From assembly GCF_016918015.1 (NCBI RefSeq), contig NZ_JAERMK010000027.1, forward strand, positions 1-53,224: a stretch of DNA of 53,224 nucleotides, given 5' to 3'. The position numbers and the translations under genes were made by a program. Of this stretch, positions 7,960 to 15,292 are shown piece after piece; position 1 is the first letter of the stretch; the number at the start of each line of letters is the position of its first letter. Under the pieces are notes generated by a model that worked only from the letters and a program-made list of their open reading frames with translations, made no database searches and was not told the DNA's origin. Source of the DNA: Glycomyces sp. YM15 (GTDB lineage Bacteria > Actinomycetota > Actinomycetes > Mycobacteriales > Micromonosporaceae).

Positions 7960-9354
7960 ATGGTCAACGCGATCCAATCCCCCTCGCAGAACACCACCAC
8001 CCGGCCCCGCATCGCCTTCCTCGGGTGCGGCTATCTCGGCGCGACCTACGCGATCTGCTTCGCGGAGCTGGGCTACGAGGTGATCGGATACGACGTCGAC
8101 GCCGCCAAGATCGAGTCCTTCAACACCGGGGTCCTCCCCATCCACGAACCGGGCCTGCCCGAGCTGCTCAAGAAGAACCTCGAGTCCGGGCGCCTGCGGT
8201 TCACCACCGACGTCCAGGCCGTCGCCGACTTCGCCGACGTCCACTTCATCTGCGTCGGCACCCCCCAGCGCAAGGGCGAGCACGGCGCGGACCTCTCCTA
8301 CATCGAGACCGCCGTCGTCGACCTCTCCAAGCACCTGAGCCGCAAGGTCCTCATCGTCGGCAAGTCCACCGTGCCCGTCGGGACCGCCACCTGGGTCCAG
8401 GAGCTCGTCGACCGCCACGCCCCCGAGGGCCTCGGCGTCGAGGTCGGCTGGAGCCCGGAGTTCCTCCAGGAGTCGAACGCGATGCACGACGTCCTGCGCC
8501 CCAACCGGATCGTCTACGCCTCCCAGTCGGAGTGGGCCTCGCAGCTGCTCAAGGACGTCCACCGCGGCATCCTCGAACTCGCCGCGGTCGAGGACCGCGA
8601 AGTGCCCGTCGTCGAGACCGACCTGGCGACCGCCGAGCTGGTGAAGGTCGCCGCGAACGCGTTCCTGGCCACCAAGATCTCCTTCATCAACGCCATGGCC
8701 GACCTGAGCGAGGCCGCCGGGGCCGACGTCGTCGACCTGGCCCGCGCCATCGGCTACGACCAGCGCATCGGCAACAAGTTCCTGCGCGCCGGGATCGGCT
8801 TCGGCGGCGGCTGCCTGCCCAAGGACATCCGGGCGCTCTCGGCGCGCGCCGGGGAGCTCGGCGTGGGCGAGTCGTTCCGGTTCCTCGACGAGATCGACAC
8901 CGTGAACAACCGACGCCGCTCCCACGCGGTGCGGTCGGTCGCGAATCTGGCCGGGCGGGCCCCGGGCCCCAACGGGCCGGACCTGTCGGGCGTGCGCATC
9001 GCCTACCTGGGCGCGACGTTCAAGCCCGACACGGACGACATCCGCGACTCGCCCGCGCTCGACATCGCGCGGCGGCTGCGCTCGGCGCGCGCCGACGTGG
9101 TCGTGTACGACCCGGAAGGACTGGAGAACGCGAAGGCGTTCGCGCCCGAGCTGAGCTTCGTGAAGACCCTCCCCGAGGCGGTGGCGGGCGCCGACGTGGT
9201 GTGCGCGATGGTGCCGTGGGAGGAGTTCCGGACCCTCGACCCGGAGGCGCTGGGCCAGCAGGTGGCCGAGCGGCGGATCCTCGACGGCATGAACGCGTTC
9301 GACCCGGAGCAGTGGCGCAAGCACGGCTGGTCCTATCAGGGCATCGGCCGCTAG
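7960..9354 (+). CDS. UDP-glucose 6-dehydrogenase
   Basis: 464 residues from ATG 7960; the frame is open from 7813 but those codons are not protein-like. The N-terminal Rossmann motif is IAFLGCGYLG (residues 18-27), the middle domain links the two halves, and catalytic C285 lies in GFGGGCLPKD. ATFKPDTDDIRDSPA in the C-terminal domain is the conserved UDP-binding signature. It oxidises UDP-glucose twice to UDP-glucuronate using NAD. It supplies a uronic acid precursor for surface glycans and fits the polymer genes up to 23.7 kb, which include a second sugar-nucleotide dehydrogenase. It stands alone, with a divergent neighbour and a strong 3' hairpin. Confidence 0.93.
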   Translation: MVNAIQSPSQNTTTRPRIAFLGCGYLGATYAICFAELGYEVIGYDVDAAKIESFNTGVLPIHEPGLPELLKKNLESGRLRFTTDVQAVADFADVHFICVGTPQRKGEHGADLSYIETAVVDLSKHLSRKVLIVGKSTVPVGTATWVQELVDRHAPEGLGVEVGWSPEFLQESNAMHDVLRPNRIVYASQSEWASQLLKDVHRGILELAAVEDREVPVVETDLATAELVKVAANAFLATKISFINAMADLSEAAGADVVDLARAIGYDQRIGNKFLRAGIGFGGGCLPKDIRALSARAGELGVGESFRFLDEIDTVNNRRRSHAVRSVANLAGRAPGPNGPDLSGVRIAYLGATFKPDTDDIRDSPALDIARRLRSARADVVVYDPEGLENAKAFAPELSFVKTLPEAVAGADVVCAMVPWEEFRTLDPEALGQQVAERRILDGMNAFDPEQWRKHGWSYQGIGR

Positions 9355-9374
9355 ACTCGGAGACGCGAATTCCC

Positions 9375-9411
9375 CGAACCGCCCGGCGCGCACGAAGCGC
9401 CGGACGGTTCG
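9375..9411 (+). terminator. Terminator after UDP-glucose dehydrogenase
   Basis: Stem CGAACCG + CCGGCGC pairing with GCGCCGG + CGGTTCG, one internal mismatch, 7-nt loop. Located 20 bp past the stop. Confidence 0.8.
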
Positions 9412-9552
9412 TCGTCTTCGGCGTCTCGCGGCGCCCGCCTGCACAACGGACGGTCGATGAGGCCGGCCTCGGCGACCGACAGGTTCCCGGTTCGCCCGAG
9501 GGGCGAGGAGCACTGCGTGAACGGCCGGGTGTTCGGCACGTCCCGGCCACCG

Positions 9553-9804
9553 CTAGGGCGCGAAGTTCACTCGCGTGAAAGGCCACGCATGCGGGGGGCG
9601 TTCGACCAGTTCCCCCGGGGGGTCGGGGAGGCGGCGCGGCGGGTTGGGGCCGACGGCGATGACGACGACCCGCTCGCCGGCGATGAACACCTCGGTGCGG
9701 ACCTCGGGGTCGGCGACGGCGTGCACGCCCTCGTCGAGCACCCAGCGGAGCAGTTCGGCCCCGCGGCCTTCGGCGGCCTTGGCCTCCCACATCAGCGTGT
9801 CCAC
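9553..9804 (-). CDS. Small conserved-looking protein coupled to ubiX
   Basis: 83 residues; I do not recognise a characterised family. It starts MDTLMWEAKAAEGRGAELL and contains a beta-rich middle (RTEVFIAGERVVVIAVG) and ends in WPFTRVNF; the pattern of a small alpha/beta barrel such as a dimeric ABM-like fold is possible but not proven. The GTG start is fixed by GGAGGAGGAG at the end of ubiX, 7-8 nt upstream, and only 2 nt separate the ubiX stop from this GTG. It is therefore co-translated with ubiX. A role in prenyl-flavin or UbiD-related chemistry would be guilt by association only. Confidence 0.7.
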   Translation of the reverse strand: MDTLMWEAKAAEGRGAELLRWVLDEGVHAVADPEVRTEVFIAGERVVVIAVGPNPPRRLPDPPGELVERPPHAWPFTRVNFAP

Positions 9805-9806
9805 CG

Positions 9807-10403
9807 CTACTCCTCCTCCGTGGTGCCGTCTACATCGGTGCCTTGCAGGCCGTCCCAGCGCCGGGCCTTCGGGTGCTCGAGCCCGAACTGGTCGAGCGTG
9901 CGCGCCACCACGTGGTCCACGATGTCGTCGATCGTCTCAGGCCGGTTGTAGAAGGCGGGCACCGGCGGCAGGACGACCGCGCCCATGCGCGAGAGCGCCA
10001 GCAGGTTCTCCAGGTGGATCTCCGAGAGGGGGCTCTCGCGGGCCAGCAGCACGAGCCGGCGCCGCTCTTTCAGGGTCACGTCGGCGGCCCGCCCGATGAG
10101 GCCCTCCGTGTAGCCGGTGCGGACCGCCGCGACCGTCTTCATCGAGCACGGCGCGATGATCATCCCGTCGGTGCGGAACGACCCCGAGGAGATCGGCGCG
10201 GCCTGCTCCCCCGGCCCCCAGGCGTGGTCGGCCAGGGCGGTGACCTCGGCTGGGGTGTAGGCGGTTTCGAGGCGGAGGGTGGTGCGGGCCCAGCGGCTCA
10301 TGACGAGATGGGTCTCGACGCCGTCGAGTTCGCGGAGCGCTTCGAGGAGCCGGACGCCGAAGATCGCGCCGGTCGCTCCGGTGATGCCGACGACGAGTCG
10401 CAT
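9807..10403 (-). CDS. ubiX: UbiX-like flavin prenyltransferase
   Basis: 198 residues from ATG 10403, where the text becomes MRLVVGITGATGAIFGVRLL, the standard UbiX N-terminus with its FMN-binding GITGATG loop. Further family features are SSGSFRTDGMIIAPCSMKTVA and RRLVLLARESPLSEIHLENL (phosphate and prenyl-binding region). UbiX attaches a dimethylallyl group to FMN to make prenyl-FMN, cofactor of UbiD-type decarboxylases. The open frame extends upstream to 11249, but that is antisense to the deacetylase gene and rejected. No ubiD homologue is in the window. It leads a two-gene unit with the 83-residue protein. Confidence 0.92.
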   Translation of the reverse strand: MRLVVGITGATGAIFGVRLLEALRELDGVETHLVMSRWARTTLRLETAYTPAEVTALADHAWGPGEQAAPISSGSFRTDGMIIAPCSMKTVAAVRTGYTEGLIGRAADVTLKERRRLVLLARESPLSEIHLENLLALSRMGAVVLPPVPAFYNRPETIDDIVDHVVARTLDQFGLEHPKARRWDGLQGTDVDGTTEEE

Positions 10404-10454
10404 GTACCCTCCAGGTTTCCTTGAATTGTGGCCCAGCGCACTTACAATCACGTC

Positions 10455-11342
10455 ATGGTTCGTCACAATCTGAGCATTGCGGCTGCTGCCGCCGCGCTGT
10501 TCGTGCTCGCCTGGGTCTGGCCCGAGGGGGCCGAGCCTCCGGCGAGTGCGACGACCGCGGTCGAGCCTACTGTGTCGGGGTCGTCCGCGCCTGCCAGCGC
10601 GGGCGATGGGGAGGCCGACGCCACGGGCGCGCCCGAGGCGCCGAGTTCGGCTGCGGAGCCGAGCGATCCGGTGTCGGAGTCCGAGTCGCCTCCGGCTCCC
10701 GCGCCGTCCCCGTCGCCGGTGGCGGCGCCGGCCGCGACCATGTACGAGGGGCCACTGGGGACGCGCAATCGCACGGGGGACGACAGGGTGGCGTTGACGT
10801 TCGACGACGGGCCGTCGCCGAAGTGGACGCCGAAGGTGCTGGACATGCTGCGGGCGCAGGGGGTCAAGGCAACGTTCTGCGTGATCGGGGCGTACGCGGA
10901 GGCGTATCCGGAGCTGGTCGCGGACATCGCGCGGGAGGGGCACACGCTGTGCAACCACTCGTGGTTCCACGAGTTCGACCTGGGCAAGTGGAGCAGCGAG
11001 GAGATCCGGGCGAACCTGCAGCGCACGAATGACGCGATCGTGAAGGCGGCGCCGGGCGCGGCGGTGGCGTACTTCCGGCATCCGGGCGGGCAGTGGACGG
11101 ACCGGGCGATCGCGGTGGCGGCGGATCTGGGCATGGAGTCGCTGCATTGGACGGTGGACCCGTCGGACTGGAACAGCAAGAAGACGCAGAAGCAGATCCG
11201 GGAGCACGTGCTGGGCCGGAGCGGCCCGGGCGCGATCGTGCTGCTGCACGACGGGGCTTCGAACCAGGCGGAGATGTACGGGGCGCTGGCGTCGATCTTC
11301 GCGGAGTTCTCGCGGCGCGGTTACGTGTACTCGGCGCTGTAG
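10455..11342 (+). CDS. Secreted/membrane-anchored polysaccharide deacetylase (CE4, NodB domain)
   Basis: 295 residues from ATG 10455, which has TACAAT six nt upstream (leaderless type). Residues ~6-22 form a hydrophobic signal/anchor, followed by a Ser/Pro/Ala/Glu-rich linker to ~95. The NodB domain has motif 1 TFDDGPSP (D117, D118), motif 2 HSWFH (zinc ligands H168, H172), motif 3 RHPGGQW, motif 4 DPSDW and motif 5 LLHDG, so all catalytic elements are present. It should remove acetyl groups from N-acetylglucosamine in peptidoglycan or another cell-wall glycan outside the membrane. It is divergent from ubiX (51 bp apart) and beside the surface-polymer genes. Confidence 0.92.
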   Translation: MVRHNLSIAAAAAALFVLAWVWPEGAEPPASATTAVEPTVSGSSAPASAGDGEADATGAPEAPSSAAEPSDPVSESESPPAPAPSPSPVAAPAATMYEGPLGTRNRTGDDRVALTFDDGPSPKWTPKVLDMLRAQGVKATFCVIGAYAEAYPELVADIAREGHTLCNHSWFHEFDLGKWSSEEIRANLQRTNDAIVKAAPGAAVAYFRHPGGQWTDRAIAVAADLGMESLHWTVDPSDWNSKKTQKQIREHVLGRSGPGAIVLLHDGASNQAEMYGALASIFAEFSRRGYVYSAL

Positions 11343-11351
11343 GGGTCGGTG

Positions 11352-11380
11352 GCGGCGCGACGGTGCGTCCGGAGCGCCGC
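11352..11380. terminator. Hairpin between convergent genes
   Basis: GCGGCGC / GCGCCGC, perfect 7-bp arms with a 15-nt loop, then TTCTGTT. It separates the deacetylase from the convergent 148-residue gene. Confidence 0.5.
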
Positions 11381-11391
11381 TTCTGTTGCGG

Positions 11392-11838
11392 TCAGCGGAG
11401 GTCGGCGGGCATCCTGCGGCCGGGCAGGAGCGCGAGGAAGGCGAGGGCGAGGAGGCCGACGCTCATGCCGGCCTGGACGGGGAAGGCGAGGTCGAGGAGG
11501 CCGCCGTCGCCGTCGCGGTCGGTGCCGGCGTCTTTGGGCCCGGATTCGGGTGAGGCGCCGCCGTCGCTCGGGTCCGGGCTGCCGTCGCCGTCGGTGTCGT
11601 CCCCGTCGGTGTCGGAGGTGCCGTCGCCGTCGTAGCTGGGGCTGGGAGTGGGTGAGCCGGGCGGGATCGGGTAGGTCTCGTCGGCGTTGGTCCAGTCCAC
11701 ATGGGAAATGGCGGACTGGCTTTCGGTGGCATTGTCGTATCCGGCCGCGTCACCGAGGATCACGGGCAGCGAGAAGAGGCCCACCACACCGATCACGGTC
11801 GCGGCGAGCACCAGACGCGAGAGCCGGAACTTGCGCAC
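11392..11838 (-). CDS. Membrane-anchored surface protein with acidic repeat linker
   Basis: 148 residues; no known domain. A basic N-terminus MRKFRLSRL and hydrophobic stretch to ~29 look like a signal peptide; residues ~30-60 are hydrophilic; ~60-108 are Asp/Gly/Ser/Pro-rich (DGDGTSDTDGDDTDGDG), resembling calcium-binding or flexible wall-spanning linkers; a second hydrophobic span (AGMSVGLLALAFLALLPG) followed by RR near the end looks like a C-terminal anchor. GTG start with TAAGGT six nt upstream (leaderless type). It lies 155 bp downstream of the CDP-alcohol transferase gene on the same strand and may be a late member of that operon. Confidence 0.7.
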   Translation of the reverse strand: MRKFRLSRLVLAATVIGVVGLFSLPVILGDAAGYDNATESQSAISHVDWTNADETYPIPPGSPTPSPSYDGDGTSDTDGDDTDGDGSPDPSDGGASPESGPKDAGTDRDGDGGLLDLAFPVQAGMSVGLLALAFLALLPGRRMPADLR

Positions 11839-11993
11839 AGGTACACCTTAGTCGTGGGGCACCAGCGATGCGCGCCTGTCGGGGCATGTAACCCGAACGA
11901 GTTCGCTTGGCGGTCAAGCATGACGGTCCGCGTCGCCCGGATCGTGGTGCGGCGGCGGGATTCCGGTGGCGCTGCCGGCTCGGGGAACGGGGG

Positions 11994-13976
11994 TCAGGCG
12001 GCGGCCGCGCGGGAGGCGCGGAGGGTCCCGGCGACGACGGCGCCGACGAAGACCGCGGCGACATACACCGCGAGCGCCCCGTAGACCACAGTGGCCACTG
12101 CGGGAACGGTGGCCGCTGCGATGGCGGCGGCGGCGAGCGCGATGAGGCTGCGGGCGGGCCAGCCGAGGCCGAGGTCGCGGCGGGCCACCGGGGAGGCGGC
12201 CTTGTCGAGTCCCGCGGCGAGGTCGTAGAAGTAGAGGGCGATGACGGTGAGCAGCGTGTACAGGACCGGCCAGGAGACCTCGGCGGCAATCCCGGCAGCG
12301 GCGATCGCGCCGAGTTCGACGGCGCGGAGCCCGGCGGGTATGAACCAGTCGAGCAGGCCTTCATGGTCGGTGCGGGCCACGGACGCGGCGAGGACGAGCG
12401 CGAGGACGGCGAGCCCGAACGGCATCCAGGGGGGCGTCGCCATCGCGGCGGCGAGGACGGCCGCGCCGGCGGCGAGGACGGCGGCGGCGGTCGCGCTGAA
12501 AGGTGTCATGTCACCGCCGACGGGGCTGCGGGGCACGAGCCGTCCCAGCGGTCCGTCGTCGCGGTGCGCGGACCGGTCGGGTCGGCGCAGGGCGGCGGTG
12601 CGGGCGGCGAGCGAGCGGAGGGTGCGGCCCGCGGTCGTGTAGCCGAGGGCGAGGAGCTGCCAGGCGAGGAGCGCGGTGAGCGCGGTCTGAGGGCCGAAGG
12701 CGACGGCGGCGACGGCGAGGAGGAGCCAGCGTTCGCCGACGGGGGCGACGATGGTGCGTTTGATCCAGTACAGAGGGGTGCGGTGGGCGCCCATGACCTG
12801 CTCGGATGCGGAGCCGAGGCGCTGGCCGAGGTGGGCGGCGCGGCCGACCGGGGGCGCGGATTCGCGTTTGCGGGCCTGGCGGAGGACGGCGGTGTCGAGG
12901 AGGACGGCGTACCAGGTGTCGGCGGTGTGTCGGATGGTCTGGGTGGCCATGGCGGCGATCGCGAGGCCCCAGGCGGCGGGTGTGGCGGCGCCGTCGAGGG
13001 TGGCGCCGGCGGCGAGGCCGGCGTAGATGAGGAACTCCTTGGAGCGGTCGGCCATCATGTCGAGCCAGCCGCCGAAGGAGGAGAAGTTCTGGGTGTAGCG
13101 GGCGAGTTGGCCGTCGACGCAGTCGAACACGAAGCTGGCGTACATGAGGGCCGCGGCGGCGAGGTACCACCAGGACCAGCCGGTGGCGAAGATCGCGGCG
13201 GCGCCGACGGCGAGGGCGATGGAGACCCAGGTGATGGGGGTGGGGGTCCAGCCGAGGCGGGCGGCGAGGGTGACGAGGTGCGGGGTCCAGGTGGAGACGG
13301 CGTAGGTGGCGAAGAAGTCGTCGTCGTGCTTGATGGCGTGTTTCAGGCGCCACGCGTCCATGTCGACGGCTTCGAACGCGGCGATGACCTCGCGGGCGTC
13401 GTCGCCGCCGGCGACCTGGCGGTGTTCGAGGCCGGGGGTGCGGTAGGCGTTGACGGGGATCGCGCGGGCGTGGAGGGCGGCGAGGACGGACGCGAACGCG
13501 TCGCCTTCGGCGCGGCGCGGCCAGTGCCGTCTGAGGCGGGCGAGGTGCGCGGCGGAGACCTTCGCGAGGCCGCCGAGGCGGACCGGGCCGGGCCCGGGGC
13601 CGGTGACCAGGCCGCGTTCGACCTGGACGGGCGCGGCGGCGGGGTCGTCGCCGCCGATGAGGACGCCGGAGCGCCTCGAGGAGTCGGAGAGGACGGCGGC
13701 GACGGTGGTCTGGGAGGCGACGAGGTCGGCGCAGGCGACGTAGAGCGCTCCATCGCCGGAGTAGGCGAGTTCGGCGAGGTGGCGCAGGTCGGTGTTCGCG
13801 TCGGCCGACTCGATCTGGGCGGCCTTGACGGGCCGGTCCGTGCCGGGCCGGGCGAGCACGGTGATGTCGTCGCAGCCGGCGTCGCGGATCTGCGCGATGA
13901 GCCGGTCGACGACCGTGGTGTCTTCGGTTATCTCGGCGTGGCCGCCCGGCGCCGGCAGGATGACGGCTCGGCTCAC
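11994..13976 (-). CDS. Large CDP-alcohol phosphatidyltransferase fusion (nucleotidyltransferase-like N-terminus, membrane C-terminus)
   Basis: 660 residues from GTG 13976, which overlaps the upstream ABC gene stop (GTGA). Residues ~1-200 resemble a degenerate sugar-nucleotide/inositol-phosphate cytidylyltransferase fold (AVILPAPGG, then CADLVASQTTVAAVL) without the usual signature residues. Residues ~210-430 are the CDP-alcohol phosphatidyltransferase with the complete motif D285-x2-DG-x2-AR-x8-G-x3-D-x3-D310. The last ~230 residues add several more hydrophobic spans, as in the actinobacterial DUF5941-type proteins. It would transfer a phospho-alcohol from a CDP donor to a lipid or sugar acceptor at the membrane. 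Coupling to an export ATPase suggests a role in a phosphate-containing surface polymer; the acceptor is unknown. Confidence 0.82.
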   Translation of the reverse strand: MSRAVILPAPGGHAEITEDTTVVDRLIAQIRDAGCDDITVLARPGTDRPVKAAQIESADANTDLRHLAELAYSGDGALYVACADLVASQTTVAAVLSDSSRRSGVLIGGDDPAAAPVQVERGLVTGPGPGPVRLGGLAKVSAAHLARLRRHWPRRAEGDAFASVLAALHARAIPVNAYRTPGLEHRQVAGGDDAREVIAAFEAVDMDAWRLKHAIKHDDDFFATYAVSTWTPHLVTLAARLGWTPTPITWVSIALAVGAAAIFATGWSWWYLAAAALMYASFVFDCVDGQLARYTQNFSSFGGWLDMMADRSKEFLIYAGLAAGATLDGAATPAAWGLAIAAMATQTIRHTADTWYAVLLDTAVLRQARKRESAPPVGRAAHLGQRLGSASEQVMGAHRTPLYWIKRTIVAPVGERWLLLAVAAVAFGPQTALTALLAWQLLALGYTTAGRTLRSLAARTAALRRPDRSAHRDDGPLGRLVPRSPVGGDMTPFSATAAAVLAAGAAVLAAAMATPPWMPFGLAVLALVLAASVARTDHEGLLDWFIPAGLRAVELGAIAAAGIAAEVSWPVLYTLLTVIALYFYDLAAGLDKAASPVARRDLGLGWPARSLIALAAAAIAAATVPAVATVVYGALAVYVAAVFVGAVVAGTLRASRAAAA

Positions 13977-14827
13977 GTGGCCGCCTCGACCGCTCCCGGG
14001 ACGAGGGCCGGAGCGGCGGCCTGCTCCGCTGCGGCCTTCGCGGCCGCTTCGCGCTTCTTGCGTTCGGCGCGGGCGTCGGCGTCGCGCTTCTCGGCGGTCT
14101 TGTACGAGTCGAGGGCCTCTTCGACGGTGCCGTCGGTGACGAGCGTGCCGGCGTCGAGGAAGATCCCGCGCTTGCAGTACTTCTTCAGGTCGCCTTCGGA
14201 GTGGGAGACGAACACGAGGGTGCGGCCCTCCTCGAGGAGCCCGGCGATGACGGCCTGGCATTTGCGTTTGAACGCGGCGTCGCCGACGGCGAGGGCCTCG
14301 TCGACCAGGAGGATCGGGTGCGGCAGCTGGGTGATGACGCCGAAGCCGAGGCGCACCTTCATGCCCGACGAGTAGTGCTTGAGCGGCGTGTCCATGAAGT
14401 CCTCGAGTTCGGAGAACTCGACGATCTCGTCGTACTTCGCCTTGATCTCCTTGTTCGTCATGCCGTGCAGCGCGCCGACGAGGTTGACGTTCTCGCGGCC
14501 GGTGAGGTCGCCCGAGAAGCCCGCGGAGAGCGCGATGAGCGGGGCCACGCGGCCCTCGCGGCGCACGTAGCCCTCATCGGGGATGAGCACACCGGTGATG
14601 AGGCGCAGCAGGGTCGACTTGCCGGTGCCGTTGCGGCCGATGATGCCGACGGCGTCGCCGGGGAAGATGTCGAAGTTGACGTGGCGCAGCGGCCAGAAGT
14701 CCTGCGCCGCGGCGCCCTTCTGGTTGGCGGCGCGCCTCACGAACAGATCTTTGACCCGGCCTTTCTTCTGCTTGCCTTTCGCGAAGCAGATCCCGAGGTC
14801 ACGAGCCTGAATGATCGGCTCTTCCAT
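13973..14827 (-). CDS. Polysaccharide/teichoic acid exporter ATPase (Wzt/TagH-like)
   Basis: 284 residues of an ABC ATPase. Walker A is GRNGTGKST, the signature is HYSSGMKVRLGF, Walker B reads ILLVDEALAVGD and the H-loop VSHS. The VDEALAVGD wording, the long N-terminal segment before Walker A and the YSSGM signature are typical of the polysaccharide/polyol-phosphate exporter subgroup (KpsT, Wzt, TagH). The C-terminus after ~240 is a Lys/Ala/Glu-rich helical tail instead of a Wzt glycan-binding domain. An ABC-2 permease partner is expected but is not adjacent or elsewhere in the polymer locus. It is coupled to the CDP-alcohol transferase by a 4-bp overlap. Confidence 0.88.
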   Translation of the reverse strand: MEEPIIQARDLGICFAKGKQKKGRVKDLFVRRAANQKGAAAQDFWPLRHVNFDIFPGDAVGIIGRNGTGKSTLLRLITGVLIPDEGYVRREGRVAPLIALSAGFSGDLTGRENVNLVGALHGMTNKEIKAKYDEIVEFSELEDFMDTPLKHYSSGMKVRLGFGVITQLPHPILLVDEALAVGDAAFKRKCQAVIAGLLEEGRTLVFVSHSEGDLKKYCKRGIFLDAGTLVTDGTVEEALDSYKTAEKRDADARAERKKREAAAKAAAEQAAAPALVPGAVEAAT

Positions 14828-14946
14828 GGGGGCGGCCCTCCCGGACAGGTGGTTGCTGTGCAGCTGGACGATGGCGCGCCAATAGTACCGCCCGATGGTT
14901 TTCGGCAGCTCGCGGCAGATCAGCGAGCTTGCTCATCGCCGCGCGC

Positions 14947-15279
14947 TCAGGGCACGCGGTCGCCCCCGGCGGCGTGCCGCCGCTCCGCTGCCAGGCGTTC
15001 GACCTCGAACGCGGCCAGGATCCGGCGGAGCGTGACCTCCGCGCGCTCGGCCGAGGCGCGCGCCTCCAGGCGCGTCTGGCGGGCCTCGTTCCACACCAGC
15101 CCCAGCGCCCCCAAGGTGACCAGGCTCATCAGCGATGAGACGGCCCACACCAGCCGTGCCTCGCCGAAGAGGCCGACGGCGAGCAGCAGCACGGCGGACC
15201 CGAGCCAGGCGGCGACCGCCAGGCGCATCGGGGAGGGCCTGCCGAGCCGGACGTAGACGACTTTGAGCTTCTGCTTCAT
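14947..15279 (-). CDS. Small two-span membrane protein with coiled-coil tail
   Basis: 110 residues from ATG 15279, 13 bp after the glycosyltransferase stop. Two hydrophobic spans (AVAAWLGSAVLLLAVGLFG and VWAVSSLMSLVTLGALGLVW) are followed by a charged, heptad-like helix RQTRLEARASAERAEVTLRRIL. I do not recognise the family. Its place between the double glycosyltransferase and the export ATPase suggests a structural or accessory role in the polymer assembly/export complex, but it is far too small to be the missing permease. 119 bp separate it from the ATPase gene. Confidence 0.65.
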   Translation of the reverse strand: MKQKLKVVYVRLGRPSPMRLAVAAWLGSAVLLLAVGLFGEARLVWAVSSLMSLVTLGALGLVWNEARQTRLEARASAERAEVTLRRILAAFEVERLAAERRHAAGGDRVP

Positions 15280-15292
15280 CGGAGACGCACCC

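Noticed and set aside
9807..11249. 480-residue open frame on the minus strand ending in ubiX
   Set aside because: Everything before ATG 10403 is arginine-rich and antisense to the polysaccharide deacetylase, whose motifs are complete. Only the last 198 codons are UbiX.
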